From an uncultured Candidatus Melainabacteria bacterium (GTDB taxonomy: Bacteria; Cyanobacteriota; Vampirovibrionia; LMEP-6097): a stretch of 9,617 nucleotides of DNA. Every line of letters begins with the position of its first letter. Positions within the stretch are counted from its first letter, which is position 1. The notes under the pieces were generated by a model, which had not been told where the DNA came from, searched no databases, and saw only the letters and a program-made list of their open reading frames with translations. Shown here one piece after another: positions 1 through 7,245 of this stretch. Location: the NCBI GenBank assembly GCA_937927525.1, contig CALBDR010000041.1, forward strand, positions 1-9,617. Direction: 5' to 3'. A program made the translations under genes and the position numbers.

Positions 1-1
1 A

Positions 2-7
2 TATAAT
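2..7 (+). promoter_or_regulatory. Possible -10 box before rpmA
   Basis: A perfect TATAAT lies ten bases before the rpmA start codon, and no Shine-Dalgarno sequence separates them. If it works as a promoter, the mRNA would have a leader of only a few bases. The window starts at base 1, so a -35 element cannot be seen. rpmA usually follows rplU, so this could be an internal promoter or a chance match in AT-rich DNA. Confidence 0.4.
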
Positions 8-17
8 AACTATTCTT

Positions 18-272
18 ATGGCATCGAAAAAAGGTGTAGGTAGTACTAAAAACGGCCGCGACTCGAAGGCTAAAAGACTAGGTGTGAAAAAATATGCTGG
101 TCAAGTAGTTAAAGCAGGTAATATTTTAGTTCGTCAGAGGGGAACTAAAATCCATCCAGGATTTAATGTTATGAGAGGTGGAGATGATACTCTATTTGCT
201 GTTGAGCATGGAGTTGTTGAGTTTTATACTTCTAAAGGTAGAAAATACATAGGTATTCAAAAAGCTGCTTAA
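18..272 (+). CDS. rpmA: 50S ribosomal protein L27
   Basis: This 84-residue protein is bL27, a component of the large ribosomal subunit whose N-terminal tail reaches towards the peptidyl-transferase centre. The family signature is plain: the start MASKKGVGSTKNGRDS, then LGVK, then VKAGNILVRQRGTK followed by HPG and DDTLFA. Length is normal for the family. The protein begins directly with the mature-type N-terminus, so the cleavable extension found in Firmicutes is absent. The ATG at 18 is chosen because the conserved MASKKG motif begins there. There is no Shine-Dalgarno sequence, and a TATAAT lies ten bases upstream. The usual partner rplU would lie to the left, outside the window. A strong terminator follows. 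The sequence style suggests a Candidate Phyla Radiation bacterium, but that is only an impression. Confidence 0.97.
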   Translation: MASKKGVGSTKNGRDSKAKRLGVKKYAGQVVKAGNILVRQRGTKIHPGFNVMRGGDDTLFAVEHGVVEFYTSKGRKYIGIQKAA

Positions 273-305
273 TAGCTAAATATAAAAAAGCTTCATACTT
301 TTACG

Positions 306-342
306 AAAGAACTTCCATCAAATGGAGGTTCTTTATTTTTAT
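306..342 (+). terminator. Rho-independent terminator of rpmA
   Basis: A 13-base stem (AAAGAACTTCCAT at 306-318 with ATGGAGGTTCTTT at 322-334, one G-U pair, CAA loop) is followed by ATTTTTAT. This is a textbook terminator for plus-strand transcription leaving rpmA. Read on the minus strand the hairpin lacks a good U-run, so it is at best a weak terminator for the convergent gene that ends at 375. Confidence 0.93.
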
Positions 343-374
343 ACTAAAGTCGCTTTACGTTGAAATCTTTTTAC

Positions 375-1781
375 TTAACTCGCTTTAGCTTTGGGTTCAG
401 GAGGCTTCGTTTTTTTATCAGCCTGGTCATCATCATTTAATTTAAGATCAAAATTCAAACCACCGAGTAAACCACCGACAGCTAACAAACCTAAAGACTT
501 ACCAACAAGACCACCATTCAGCCCCAATCCTCCACCTAAAGGTGATTTAGTAGGATCTCCTCCACCTTGACCTAATAAATTGCCAAAAACCATTTTAACA
601 ATAGAAAGACAAGCAAGAGCACCGACAGCCGTCTTCATTAAATCTGGCATAGCCGCTCCAACTCCAGACTTAACTTCTTTAACCTCTACAGCTTTAGCCG
701 AGCTTAATTTAATATATGCATTTACAGCCTGAGCCTTTTGCTCAGCTTTAGAGTCAGACTCATCAAACTTCATGGCATCAGCCTGTGCTTGATCCACAAT
801 TGCAATATTTTCCTTAGCTGTTTCTTTATTATTTAAGTCTAAGCCTTTAACAGATAAGATAAAAGTGTTTGCTCTATCGACAACATCCTGAAGTTCTTCT
901 GCACTAAGTCCATTAGAAGCAGCTCCCCAAGCCTTTTCTCTAGCACCTATCTCGGTTAATGCTTTCTCAGAACCTCCAGTTATGTAACTAATAAGATCTG
1001 GATTTTTTTTATTAACTAAAGCCATTTTCTTAGTAGTACCTACTAAGGCAGCATTATTAGTGAGTTCTTGAGCAGAATTATTTAAAAACTCCTTACTAAA
1101 TTTATGAGAGTTCTTTGCAAAAGCTTGATTTAAAGTATTTTGAAAGACTTCTGCCTTTTTAGTATTTCTTTTTCCAGGATCACTTTCCTGGACTTCACTT
1201 TCAGCTTTAGCTGCTGTTTCTAGAACTTCATATAAAGCAACTTTCTGTTCAGCTTTACTAAAACCACTCTGAGTATCACTTGTAGCTTTTGCTTGAGCAT
1301 CAATAGCCTTTGCTAAACTTAAACTCTGATTTTCATTTAAACCTATAAATGTAACTTTATCTGTAACTGATAGATGATCAGTATAAGATAAATTATCAAC
1401 AGTAGTTTCAATATTCTTTAAAATAGTTTCCTCTGCTTCATGGATCAAAGATTCATGTGGCGATCTCCCTTTCAAGCCTTCCTTAGCTTCAAAATAAATC
1501 TGAGACATGCTTTTAGCACCATTACTAGCACCAGCAACTGCTGTTTTCCTTTCTTCTAAGCTATACTCTTTAGCTTCTTCACTATTTAAAATCCAATTAT
1601 TAACATTATTGAGAAACCCTTTAAACTCAGCAACATCATTAACATTTACTTTTTTAGCTTTCTCAGTGTCACCACCAGCTAGAGCTTGCTTAATTTTAGC
1701 TTCTAATAAGGAGGCAAAGCTAGGCTTCTCCACTTTCTGAGGAGTTTCTGTTCTTTCGGATCTAGTTCCTACGCCTAACAT
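375..1781 (-). CDS. Unrecognised protein with C-terminal hydrophobic segments and Gly-rich region
   Basis: I do not recognise this 468-residue protein. It has no N-terminal signal peptide. Residues 1 to about 375 are rich in Lys, Glu and Ala and look mostly helical. A short motif, SKAEQK, occurs twice (around residues 174 and 343), which may be a faint internal repeat. Near the C-terminus a hydrophobic segment (about 382-404) is followed by a Gly/Leu-rich stretch (about 405-445) that could hold a second membrane helix. A polar tail rich in Asp, Lys and Pro ends the protein. It lies 41 bases after the stop of the minus-strand gene at 1823-3484, which has a similar overall plan, so the two are probably co-transcribed. 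No Shine-Dalgarno sequence is visible before the ATG; an AT-rich run (TATATATAG) directly precedes it. A membrane-inserting or surface role is possible but is inference only. Confidence 0.8.
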   Translation of the reverse strand: MLGVGTRSERTETPQKVEKPSFASLLEAKIKQALAGGDTEKAKKVNVNDVAEFKGFLNNVNNWILNSEEAKEYSLEERKTAVAGASNGAKSMSQIYFEAKEGLKGRSPHESLIHEAEETILKNIETTVDNLSYTDHLSVTDKVTFIGLNENQSLSLAKAIDAQAKATSDTQSGFSKAEQKVALYEVLETAAKAESEVQESDPGKRNTKKAEVFQNTLNQAFAKNSHKFSKEFLNNSAQELTNNAALVGTTKKMALVNKKNPDLISYITGGSEKALTEIGAREKAWGAASNGLSAEELQDVVDRANTFILSVKGLDLNNKETAKENIAIVDQAQADAMKFDESDSKAEQKAQAVNAYIKLSSAKAVEVKEVKSGVGAAMPDLMKTAVGALACLSIVKMVFGNLLGQGGGDPTKSPLGGGLGLNGGLVGKSLGLLAVGGLLGGLNFDLKLNDDDQADKKTKPPEPKAKAS

Positions 1782-1822
1782 CTATATATACAAAGTAATT
1801 AGGTTAAGTTTTTGATAAGGAT

Positions 1823-3484
1823 TTATGCAGTAGCACTTGCTGTTTGCTTTTGAGAAGCTTCCTCTTCTGCTTGCTTACGTTTTTGTTCATTTACATACAT
1901 ATCAGTCGTGAAATTACTATACATTTGGTATAAACCCATAAATGTCTGTGGCAAACTAAATGCAGCACCTAGAATACCTTTAATAGCTTTACCTCCACCG
2001 AAAGCAAATAAAGCTCCTGCTCCTAAAACTGTAAAAGTTAAAATACTTTTTGCTGATTCTTCATCGATTTTAAAATCTTTCAAACCATTTTTAGCCCTAT
2101 CAAGGAAAGATTTTTGACCATCTGAATTCTCTGCATTCGTGTTCTCATCAGTGTTAACAAAAGTATTTGCAAAATAAATCATATCCCCTTTAGATATTTT
2201 GCCATCAGCGTAATCTTGTTTTAATTCTGAAGCTAAAGCATCTGAAGCTTTTTCAATTCCTTTATTACTAGAATCCTTCTCTTTCGCCTTAGCAAATTTA
2301 TCTAAAGCCTGAGCTATAATCCTTTGACCCTGAACTGTTTTTTGCTTAGCATTGCCATTTTTGTCAGCTTGAATATCTGGAACTAAAGGCTGAATTAGTG
2401 CATCTCTTTGAGATTGATTCAGCTTTCTAGAAACTTGAAAAATTTTATTATCATATGCAGATTCTGCAGAATTTAAAACGATAGTATTAACCAGATTTCT
2501 ATAAACATCCTTATTTTCACCTTGGCTTTTTAGCTTAGTTTCTAGAGCCTCGTTAAACTTTTCAGAGCCTTTATCAATATTGTCATTAATAAAATTCTGA
2601 GCGTCTGCTATTAGCTTTTCATCTATATCTTTATTACTAACTTTTGCTTTCGGATCTATATTTTCTAAGCCTTCTGCTACAGAGGATAGGTAGCTATAAT
2701 TACCTGCTGATATATTTTTCATTAAATTAGGGATAGCGTTTATAACTTTTACTTCATCTAAAAATTCCTGTTTTTCAGTTTCTGATAATTCTCTAGTTTC
2801 AGTTCCATCCTGGACTTCAGTGTTTGTATTTGTTGGATCTACCTGTTTATCATCAGAAGACTGATCTACGCTTTGCTCACCTTTAGGCTTTTCAGTGACT
2901 TTAGTCGAATCCTCCTTAGGCTGCGGAGGTGTAACTTTCACTTTTCCTTTCAAAGAATCTTTTAAATCTTTGATTAACCCAGAACCTCTTGAACCGACTT
3001 GGACAAACGGTTGCCCATCAGGTGAATCTATCCCCTTAGTCTTACCAAAAGCAATTAACTGTTCCTCAAAATGCTTCTGAGCTTCCTGCATAAAAGATTC
3101 ACTTTGATTAGCTATAGCCCATGTAATATCACTCTTACCCTGCTCTTCTGCAAGTGCTTTAGCTGCATAAATATTTTCAGTAAACTGAGCAGCAGTAGCT
3201 TGAATATGACTTTTATTTTGTGTATAAAAACTTTGAGCTTCTTTTTTCGCATCTTCCTTTGAAAGTTTGCTAGGGTCAGCTTCAGATAAATTCTCAAAAC
3301 CTTTTAAAATGGCAGCTTCAATAAACTTTGCTACAGATAAGGTAACTTCATCACGCTCTTGCTGTGTAGCTTTAGCTGCTAAAGTTTTGACTTCAGCATC
3401 AGTTTTTTTATCTAAGCCATAATCTTTAGACCTTTTGACTTGAAATAAAGTTGTATTTTCTTGTGGTGCTGATTGTACTGTCAT
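1823..3484 (-). CDS. Unrecognised large helical protein with two C-terminal hydrophobic segments
   Basis: I do not recognise this 553-residue protein. It lacks a signal peptide. Two charged, probably helical lobes (about 1-170 and 235-475) are separated by a disordered-looking linker (about 172-235) rich in Pro, Lys, Asp, Thr and Gln. Two hydrophobic segments follow (about 480-496 and 500-523), then a Lys/Glu/Gln tail ending in SATA. This plan (long soluble helical part, hairpin-like pair of hydrophobic helices, polar tail) resembles the neighbour at 375-1781, although I see no clear sequence similarity. Such plans occur in secreted pore-forming or translocator-type proteins, but nothing here proves that. 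The ATG is preceded by AAAGG at a short spacing, a modest ribosome binding site. That site lies inside one arm of an 11/12 inverted repeat, described separately. It is the first gene of a probable two-gene unit. Confidence 0.82.
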   Translation of the reverse strand: MTVQSAPQENTTLFQVKRSKDYGLDKKTDAEVKTLAAKATQQERDEVTLSVAKFIEAAILKGFENLSEADPSKLSKEDAKKEAQSFYTQNKSHIQATAAQFTENIYAAKALAEEQGKSDITWAIANQSESFMQEAQKHFEEQLIAFGKTKGIDSPDGQPFVQVGSRGSGLIKDLKDSLKGKVKVTPPQPKEDSTKVTEKPKGEQSVDQSSDDKQVDPTNTNTEVQDGTETRELSETEKQEFLDEVKVINAIPNLMKNISAGNYSYLSSVAEGLENIDPKAKVSNKDIDEKLIADAQNFINDNIDKGSEKFNEALETKLKSQGENKDVYRNLVNTIVLNSAESAYDNKIFQVSRKLNQSQRDALIQPLVPDIQADKNGNAKQKTVQGQRIIAQALDKFAKAKEKDSSNKGIEKASDALASELKQDYADGKISKGDMIYFANTFVNTDENTNAENSDGQKSFLDRAKNGLKDFKIDEESAKSILTFTVLGAGALFAFGGGKAIKGILGAAFSLPQTFMGLYQMYSNFTTDMYVNEQKRKQAEEEASQKQTASATA

Positions 3485-3543
3485 TTAACCTTTCTTTAAT
3501 TACTAACTATTTCAACTTAGTAATACAAATCAAGGAAGGTTAA
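3485..3543 (-). promoter_or_regulatory. Inverted repeat enclosing the leader of the 553-aa gene and covering its RBS
   Basis: TTAACCTTTCTT at 3485-3496 and AAGGAAGGTTAA at 3532-3543 are inverted copies matching at 11 of 12 positions, separated by 35 bases. On the minus strand the arm next to the start codon contains AAAGG, the likely ribosome binding site. If the transcript includes both arms, the stem would bury that site. As DNA, the arms could instead be paired repressor sites around a promoter. The sequence does not tell which. Confidence 0.5.
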
Positions 3544-3549
3544 TATTTT

Positions 3550-3594
3550 GATAATAAAAAACACACTCCTTGAAATATCTAAATTTCAAGGAGT
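3550..3594 (-). terminator. Minus-strand terminator-like hairpin without an obvious gene
   Basis: A perfect 12-base stem (ACTCCTTGAAAT at 3565-3576, ATTTCAAGGAGT at 3583-3594, six-base loop) is followed on the minus strand by a T-rich run (TTTTTTATTAT). It is oriented to stop minus-strand transcription arriving from the right, yet the genes on the right (3655-7171) are all on the plus strand. It may belong to a lost minus-strand gene, or act as an attenuator in a long leader of the 553-aa gene. Confidence 0.75.
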
Positions 3595-3622
3595 TATAAT
3601 CCTATAAATTAAAAAATTACCA

Positions 3623-3653
3623 GGGTATAATATACTTAAAATAGTAATACCCC
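3623..3653 (+). promoter_or_regulatory. Promoter-like TATAAT within a dyad before the first ATPase gene
   Basis: TATAAT at 3626-3631 lies 23 bases before the ATG at 3655. It is partly inside an inverted repeat: GGGTAT at 3623-3628 and ATACCC at 3647-3652, the second arm ending next to the start codon. No Shine-Dalgarno sequence is visible. The dyad could be an operator, possibly for autoregulation, or a small 5' hairpin. A second TATAAT at 3595-3600 overlaps the edge of the upstream hairpin. Confidence 0.45.
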
Positions 3654-3654
3654 T

Positions 3655-4809
3655 ATGATCCATCGACATTATTCTAAACTTGAAGAACACATGATGAAAA
3701 ATAAAGTTCTAGTGATCTATGGACCTCGTCAAGTTGGGAAAACGACATTAATCCAAAATTATTTAAAAGGAACTTGTAAAAAATACAAATCTGAAACTGG
3801 AGACAACATTCTAGTCAGAGAAATTTTCGAATCAGAAAACTTGAATACTATATTAGATTTCGTTCAAGGAGTCGATCTACTCTTCATAGATGAAGCACAG
3901 AAGATACCAAAAATTGGTTTAGCTCTAAAAATGTTAGTTGATCACTTGCCTGATTTAGAAATCATAGTTACGGGTTCAGCGTCCTTCGAATTAGCTGGAC
4001 AAATCGGTGAACCACTCACAGGCAGAAAGCAAACCCTGAGACTATTTCCACTTTCGATATTAGAATTACAAAAAGAGTATAGTCGATTTGAACTTTCTAA
4101 TAAAGAGCTAGAAAATATACTAATTTATGGGTCTTACCCTGAATCGATAACTGCCACTAACTCAAAACTCAAAGCTGAAGTAATTACTGAAATCACCGAA
4201 TCATATCTTTTAAAAGATATTCTTGAACTAGAAAAAGTAAAAAGCTCTAAAATTCTTTTAGATTTGCTGCGCTTACTTGCATTTCAAATCGGTAATGAAG
4301 TTTCTCTTACAGAACTAGCAACACAGATAGGTATAGACTATAAAACAGTCGCTAGATATTTAGATATTTTTGAGAAAGCTTTCGTAATCTATAACCTGAG
4401 AGGCTACAGTAAAAATCTACGTAAAGAAGTTACTAAAAAAAGTAAGTACTATTTCTATGACAATGGTATTAGGAATGCTCTTATCGCCAATTTCAATCCT
4501 TTGAATCTTAGAAATGACCAAGGGCAGCTTTGGGAAAATTTTCTATTCATGGAAAGAGTTAAAAGAAACTCTTACTTAAAGCAGCATTGTAACTACTATT
4601 TCTGGCGAACCTGGGATCAAAAAGAAATTGATCTACTCGAAGAAAGAGAGGGTAGATTATTCGCTTATGAATTTAAATGGTCAAATAAAGCTAAGCAATC
4701 AAAAAAATATAAAGTTCCTAAGGATTTTATTGAAAATTATCCAGAATCAGAATTTCAGGTGATTAATCAAAGTAACTTTTTTGACTTTGTTATCGGAGTA
4801 AATAACTAA
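3655..4809 (+). CDS. AAA_14 / DUF4143 family ATPase
   Basis: This 384-residue protein belongs to the large ATPase family that pairs an N-terminal AAA_14 P-loop domain with a C-terminal DUF4143 domain. Walker A is GPRQVGKT (residues 23-30), Walker B is LLFIDEAQ (75-82), and VTGSAS is a sensor-like strand. The middle has the family motif LIYGSYPES followed by a winged-helix-like part (LTELATQIGIDYKTVARYL). Near the C-terminus, KEIDLL followed by AYEFKW has the D-(E)xK spacing of a PD-(D/E)XK nuclease-like fold typical of DUF4143. Length is normal and all motifs are intact. The biological role of the family is poorly established; such genes often occur in multiple copies in host-associated and reduced genomes. 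The pseudogene downstream is of the same subfamily, whereas the gene at 5993 is more distant. Confidence 0.93.
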   Translation: MIHRHYSKLEEHMMKNKVLVIYGPRQVGKTTLIQNYLKGTCKKYKSETGDNILVREIFESENLNTILDFVQGVDLLFIDEAQKIPKIGLALKMLVDHLPDLEIIVTGSASFELAGQIGEPLTGRKQTLRLFPLSILELQKEYSRFELSNKELENILIYGSYPESITATNSKLKAEVITEITESYLLKDILELEKVKSSKILLDLLRLLAFQIGNEVSLTELATQIGIDYKTVARYLDIFEKAFVIYNLRGYSKNLRKEVTKKSKYYFYDNGIRNALIANFNPLNLRNDQGQLWENFLFMERVKRNSYLKQHCNYYFWRTWDQKEIDLLEEREGRLFAYEFKWSNKAKQSKKYKVPKDFIENYPESEFQVINQSNFFDFVIGVNN

Positions 4810-4816
4810 ATTACGC

Positions 4817-4852
4817 TCGCATTCCGAAAAATACAACTATTTCTCGGAGCGA
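4817..4852 (+). repeat. Imperfect hairpin between the first ATPase gene and the pseudogene
   Basis: TCGCATTCCGAAAAATA at 4817-4833 can pair with TATTTCTCGGAGCGA at 4838-4852 around a CAAC loop, with a two-base bulge and one mismatch. No T-run follows on either strand, so a Rho-independent terminator is not well supported. It may be a processed 3' end structure or an operator-like dyad before the pseudogene. Confidence 0.4.
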
Positions 4853-4883
4853 CACCCGAAAAACAATGGCATAATTCGAATAG

Positions 4884-6035
4884 ATGGTCGAAAGATTTAT
4901 ATATAAGGAACTTTTAGCAGAAAAAAATTCTCATAAAGTATCTATTTTACTTGGACCTAGGTCGGTAAAAGCTATGTCTTAAAACACAGTTACATAAAAA
5001 ACTCGGAGGCTTGTTTTTCGATATAGACATTTATAGTCAGTATCAACAAGTATCTAACTATGAAGAATTCATCTCTGTACTAAAACTCAACGGATATAAA
5101 CTTGAGCAGAAAAATTTTTTCTATGTTTTCTTGGATGAATTTCAAAGATATAAAGATCTTAGTTTAGTCATTAAAAATATTTATGACCATCACCCTAATA
5201 TTAAAATTTATGCCACAAGCTCTTCCTCTCTAATGATTAAAAATGCTATTCAAGATAGTTTAGCTGGGAGAAAATTCATTAGCTATCTTTACCCATTAAG
5301 CTTTGAAGAAGTTTTAATTTTCCAAAATCGTGATAAAGAATTAGATACACTTAAAAACCTAAGACAAGGTGAACTCACCATCTCCAATCTCCAATCCACT
5401 TGCAAGAGTCTTTTCCAAGTCTTAGAAGAAATTTTAATTTATGGTAGCTACCCTGAATTAGTTTTAAACGAGAAACCTAAAACTAAAGAAAAAATCCTCT
5501 CAAGTATTTTTGACTTATATATAAGAAAAGACATCAGAGACTATTTACAAGTAGAGAATATTGACGCCATAAGGAAATTAGTTGATTTACTTGCTGTAAA
5601 CAACGCTAAAGAGCTGAAGTATTCTAGCTTCACAGCAGCTCTAGGGATAGATGATAAGACTATTAAAAACTATGTTGAGATTCTAAAAGAAAGTTTTCTG
5701 CTGAGCTTTTAAAAGCAGGGCATGAAGCAGATAGTCTTAAGTATTACAAAACTAATTCACAGGTTGAAGTAGATTTAATTATAGATAAAGTTTCTAAGCA
5801 AATACCCCTAGAGATTAAGTTTAAAAATGAAATTAAAAACTCTGATTTCAATGGCATAAAGTATTTTATGGCTGAATATAATCAAGATAAAGGATACTTA
5901 GTCAATACCCAAGAATTAGGGACGCGTAAAAAAACTGGGATTGAAATGCTCTCTCCCTTGCAAATCCCAAACAAACTTTGTAAAATACAAGCATGCTCAA
6001 GCGTAATATCCAAGAAAAAGTACTCAAGGCTTTAG
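4884..6035 (+). pseudogene. Broken AAA_14 / DUF4143 ATPase gene
   Basis: Three reading-frame pieces together outline one ATPase of the same subfamily as the gene at 3655. From the ATG at 4884 the first piece reads MVERFIYKELLAEKNSHK then VSILLGPR, and should enter Walker A. There bases are missing or changed: the text GTCGGTAAAAGC still encodes VGKS, but in another frame. The frame changes again at about 4969-4980, giving LKTQLHKKLGGLFFDID. The main piece, open from 4969 to 5712, holds Walker B (FLDEF), TSSSS, IYGSYPEL and the winged-helix part, ending at ESFLL. The last piece resumes in a third register near 5700 with ELLKAGHEADSLKYYK and EVDLIIDK...LEIKFK, the nuclease-like end. Roughly 70-80 codons expected between ESFLL and ELLKAG are absent, so an internal deletion is likely. 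A CATAAT box lies eight bases before the ATG. The last piece stays open into the next gene, to the TAG at 6033-6035. Confidence 0.88.
5958..5986 (+). promoter_or_regulatory. Promoter for a leaderless mRNA of the third ATPase gene
   Basis: TTGCAA (5958-5963) and TAAAAT (5981-5986) are separated by exactly 17 bases, and the -10 is preceded by TG. The ATG at 5993 begins seven bases after the -10, where transcription would start, so the mRNA is probably leaderless. An inverted repeat TTGTA-AAA-TACAA (5978-5990) overlaps the -10. The same TTGCAA serves as the apparent -35 of the two phase-variable promoters further right. Confidence 0.65.
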
Positions 6036-7171
6036 GTAGGCAAGCATGCGTCGCTTTAATAGGTCCACGACAAATAGGTAAAACCACACTTGCTTTAGAA
6101 ATTGCTAAAACTCGAGACTCAATTTATCTTGACCTTGAATCAATTGAAGATCGAGCAAAACTGAATGATCCTATTCTATTTCTATCTGAAAATGAAAATA
6201 AATTAGTTATTTTAGACGAAATTCATCGTATGCCTGAAATTTTTCAAACTTTACGCGGCTTAATCGATAAAGGTAGAAGAAAAGGTTTAAAAGTCGGACG
6301 TTTTTTGATTTTAGGCTCAGCTGCAATAGAGCTTCTCAGACAATCAAGTGAAAGTCTAGCTGGAAGAATAGAATACATAGACATGGAAGTATTAAATATA
6401 CTAGAAACCTTTCACTTAAAAGGTTTTAAACAAACAGAACTGTGGGTTAGAGGTGGATTTCCAGATAGTTATCTCGCTGCAAATGATGAGGATAGTTATA
6501 TTTATAGAAAAAATTTCATACGCACATATTTAGAAAGAGATGTTCCTCAGTTTGGACCTAGAATAGCTGCTGAAACTTTGGAAAGACTCTGGATCATGCT
6601 TGCACATAGTCAAGGGCAGACATTAAATGCCTCAAAACTCTCAACTAGCTTATCAAGCTCTGCACAAACCGTAAATAACTATGTGGACTTACTAACTGAC
6701 TTACTCTTAGTTAGAAAACTACCTAGTTACCATACAAATGTAAAAAAACGACTCGTTAAAGCAGCACGAGTATATATTCGTGACAGTGGAATCACTCATG
6801 CATTGCTAGGCTTGAAAGACTTCAACGAAATCTCTGGACATCCTGTTTTTGGGGCGAGTTGGGAAGGCTTTGTCATAGAGAACTTAATGTCTGTAACTAA
6901 TAATCAAGTTAAAGCTAGTTTTTACAGAACCTCAGCTGGAGCAGAGTTAGACCTTATTTTAGAATTACCTAATCAAAAGATTTGGGCAATTGAAATCAAA
7001 AGTGGACTAAGTCCTAAGCTTTCAAAAGGTTTCTATAATGCCTTAGAAGATGTACAAGCTGATAAAAGTTTCATCGTATACTCTGGGACAGATAGCTATC
7101 CCTTAAATCAAGACACTAGAGTTATTAGCTTGTATGAACTAGCGCAAGTTTTGCGAGACTCTGTTAATTGA
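5993..7171 (+). CDS. AAA_14 / DUF4143 family ATPase, second subfamily
   Basis: This 392-residue protein is an intact ATPase with AAA_14 and DUF4143 domains. Walker A is GPRQIGKT (residues 24-31), Walker B is LVILDEIH (71-78), and FLILGSAA is the sensor-like strand. The DUF4143 part begins around WVRGGFPDSYLA and RTYLERDVPQFG, wording typical of a different branch of the family from the gene at 3655. A helix-turn-helix-like stretch (LSTSLSSSAQTVNNYVDLL) follows. The C-terminal ELDLILEL...IWAIEIKSG has the D...ExK pattern of a PD-(D/E)XK-like nuclease fold. The ATG has no Shine-Dalgarno sequence but sits where a leaderless transcript from the promoter at 5958-5986 would begin. The first 43 bases overlap the open tail of the pseudogene. 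It is convergent with the minus-strand gene ending at 7246. Cellular role unknown. Confidence 0.93.
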   Translation: MLKRNIQEKVLKALGRQACVALIGPRQIGKTTLALEIAKTRDSIYLDLESIEDRAKLNDPILFLSENENKLVILDEIHRMPEIFQTLRGLIDKGRRKGLKVGRFLILGSAAIELLRQSSESLAGRIEYIDMEVLNILETFHLKGFKQTELWVRGGFPDSYLAANDEDSYIYRKNFIRTYLERDVPQFGPRIAAETLERLWIMLAHSQGQTLNASKLSTSLSSSAQTVNNYVDLLTDLLLVRKLPSYHTNVKKRLVKAARVYIRDSGITHALLGLKDFNEISGHPVFGASWEGFVIENLMSVTNNQVKASFYRTSAGAELDLILELPNQKIWAIEIKSGLSPKLSKGFYNALEDVQADKSFIVYSGTDSYPLNQDTRVISLYELAQVLRDSVN

Positions 7172-7177
7172 CTCCAT

Positions 7178-7221
7178 AAAAAATAGGAACGCATAAAAGA
7201 ACTAGTCTTGAAATGCGTTCC
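7178..7221 (-). terminator. Rho-independent terminator of the 162-aa gene
   Basis: GGAACGCAT (7186-7194) pairs with ATGCGTTCC (7213-7221) around an 18-base loop. On the minus strand the stem is followed by TATTTTTTATGG. It lies 25 bases beyond the stop codon of the minus-strand gene at 7246 and is therefore its likely terminator. There is no T-run on the plus-strand side, so the convergent ATPase gene gains little from it. Confidence 0.8.
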
Positions 7222-7245
7222 CAGGTTATAGTTGAGAGCTTATAG

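Noticed and set aside
1782..1822. Independent promoter for the 468-aa gene in the 41-base gap
   Set aside because: TATATA is present but ends only three bases before the ATG, and no -35 is visible at the right distance. Read-through from the gene before it is the simpler explanation.
3071..3262. Plus-strand open frame antisense to the 553-aa gene, with similar ones at 1507-1740, 1908-2117 and 2895-3080
   Set aside because: All are antisense shadows of long minus-strand genes with no start signals of their own. Their compositions reflect the reverse reading of Lys/Ala-rich coding sequence.
5011..5712. Stand-alone 233-aa ATPase gene
   Set aside because: It lacks Walker A and its C-terminal domain, both of which are found in adjacent frames. 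It is the central piece of a pseudogene.
3550..7221. ATPase block as an insertion sequence or transposon
   Set aside because: No transposase, no terminal inverted repeats and no target-site duplication were found. The hairpins at the two ends are unrelated in sequence.
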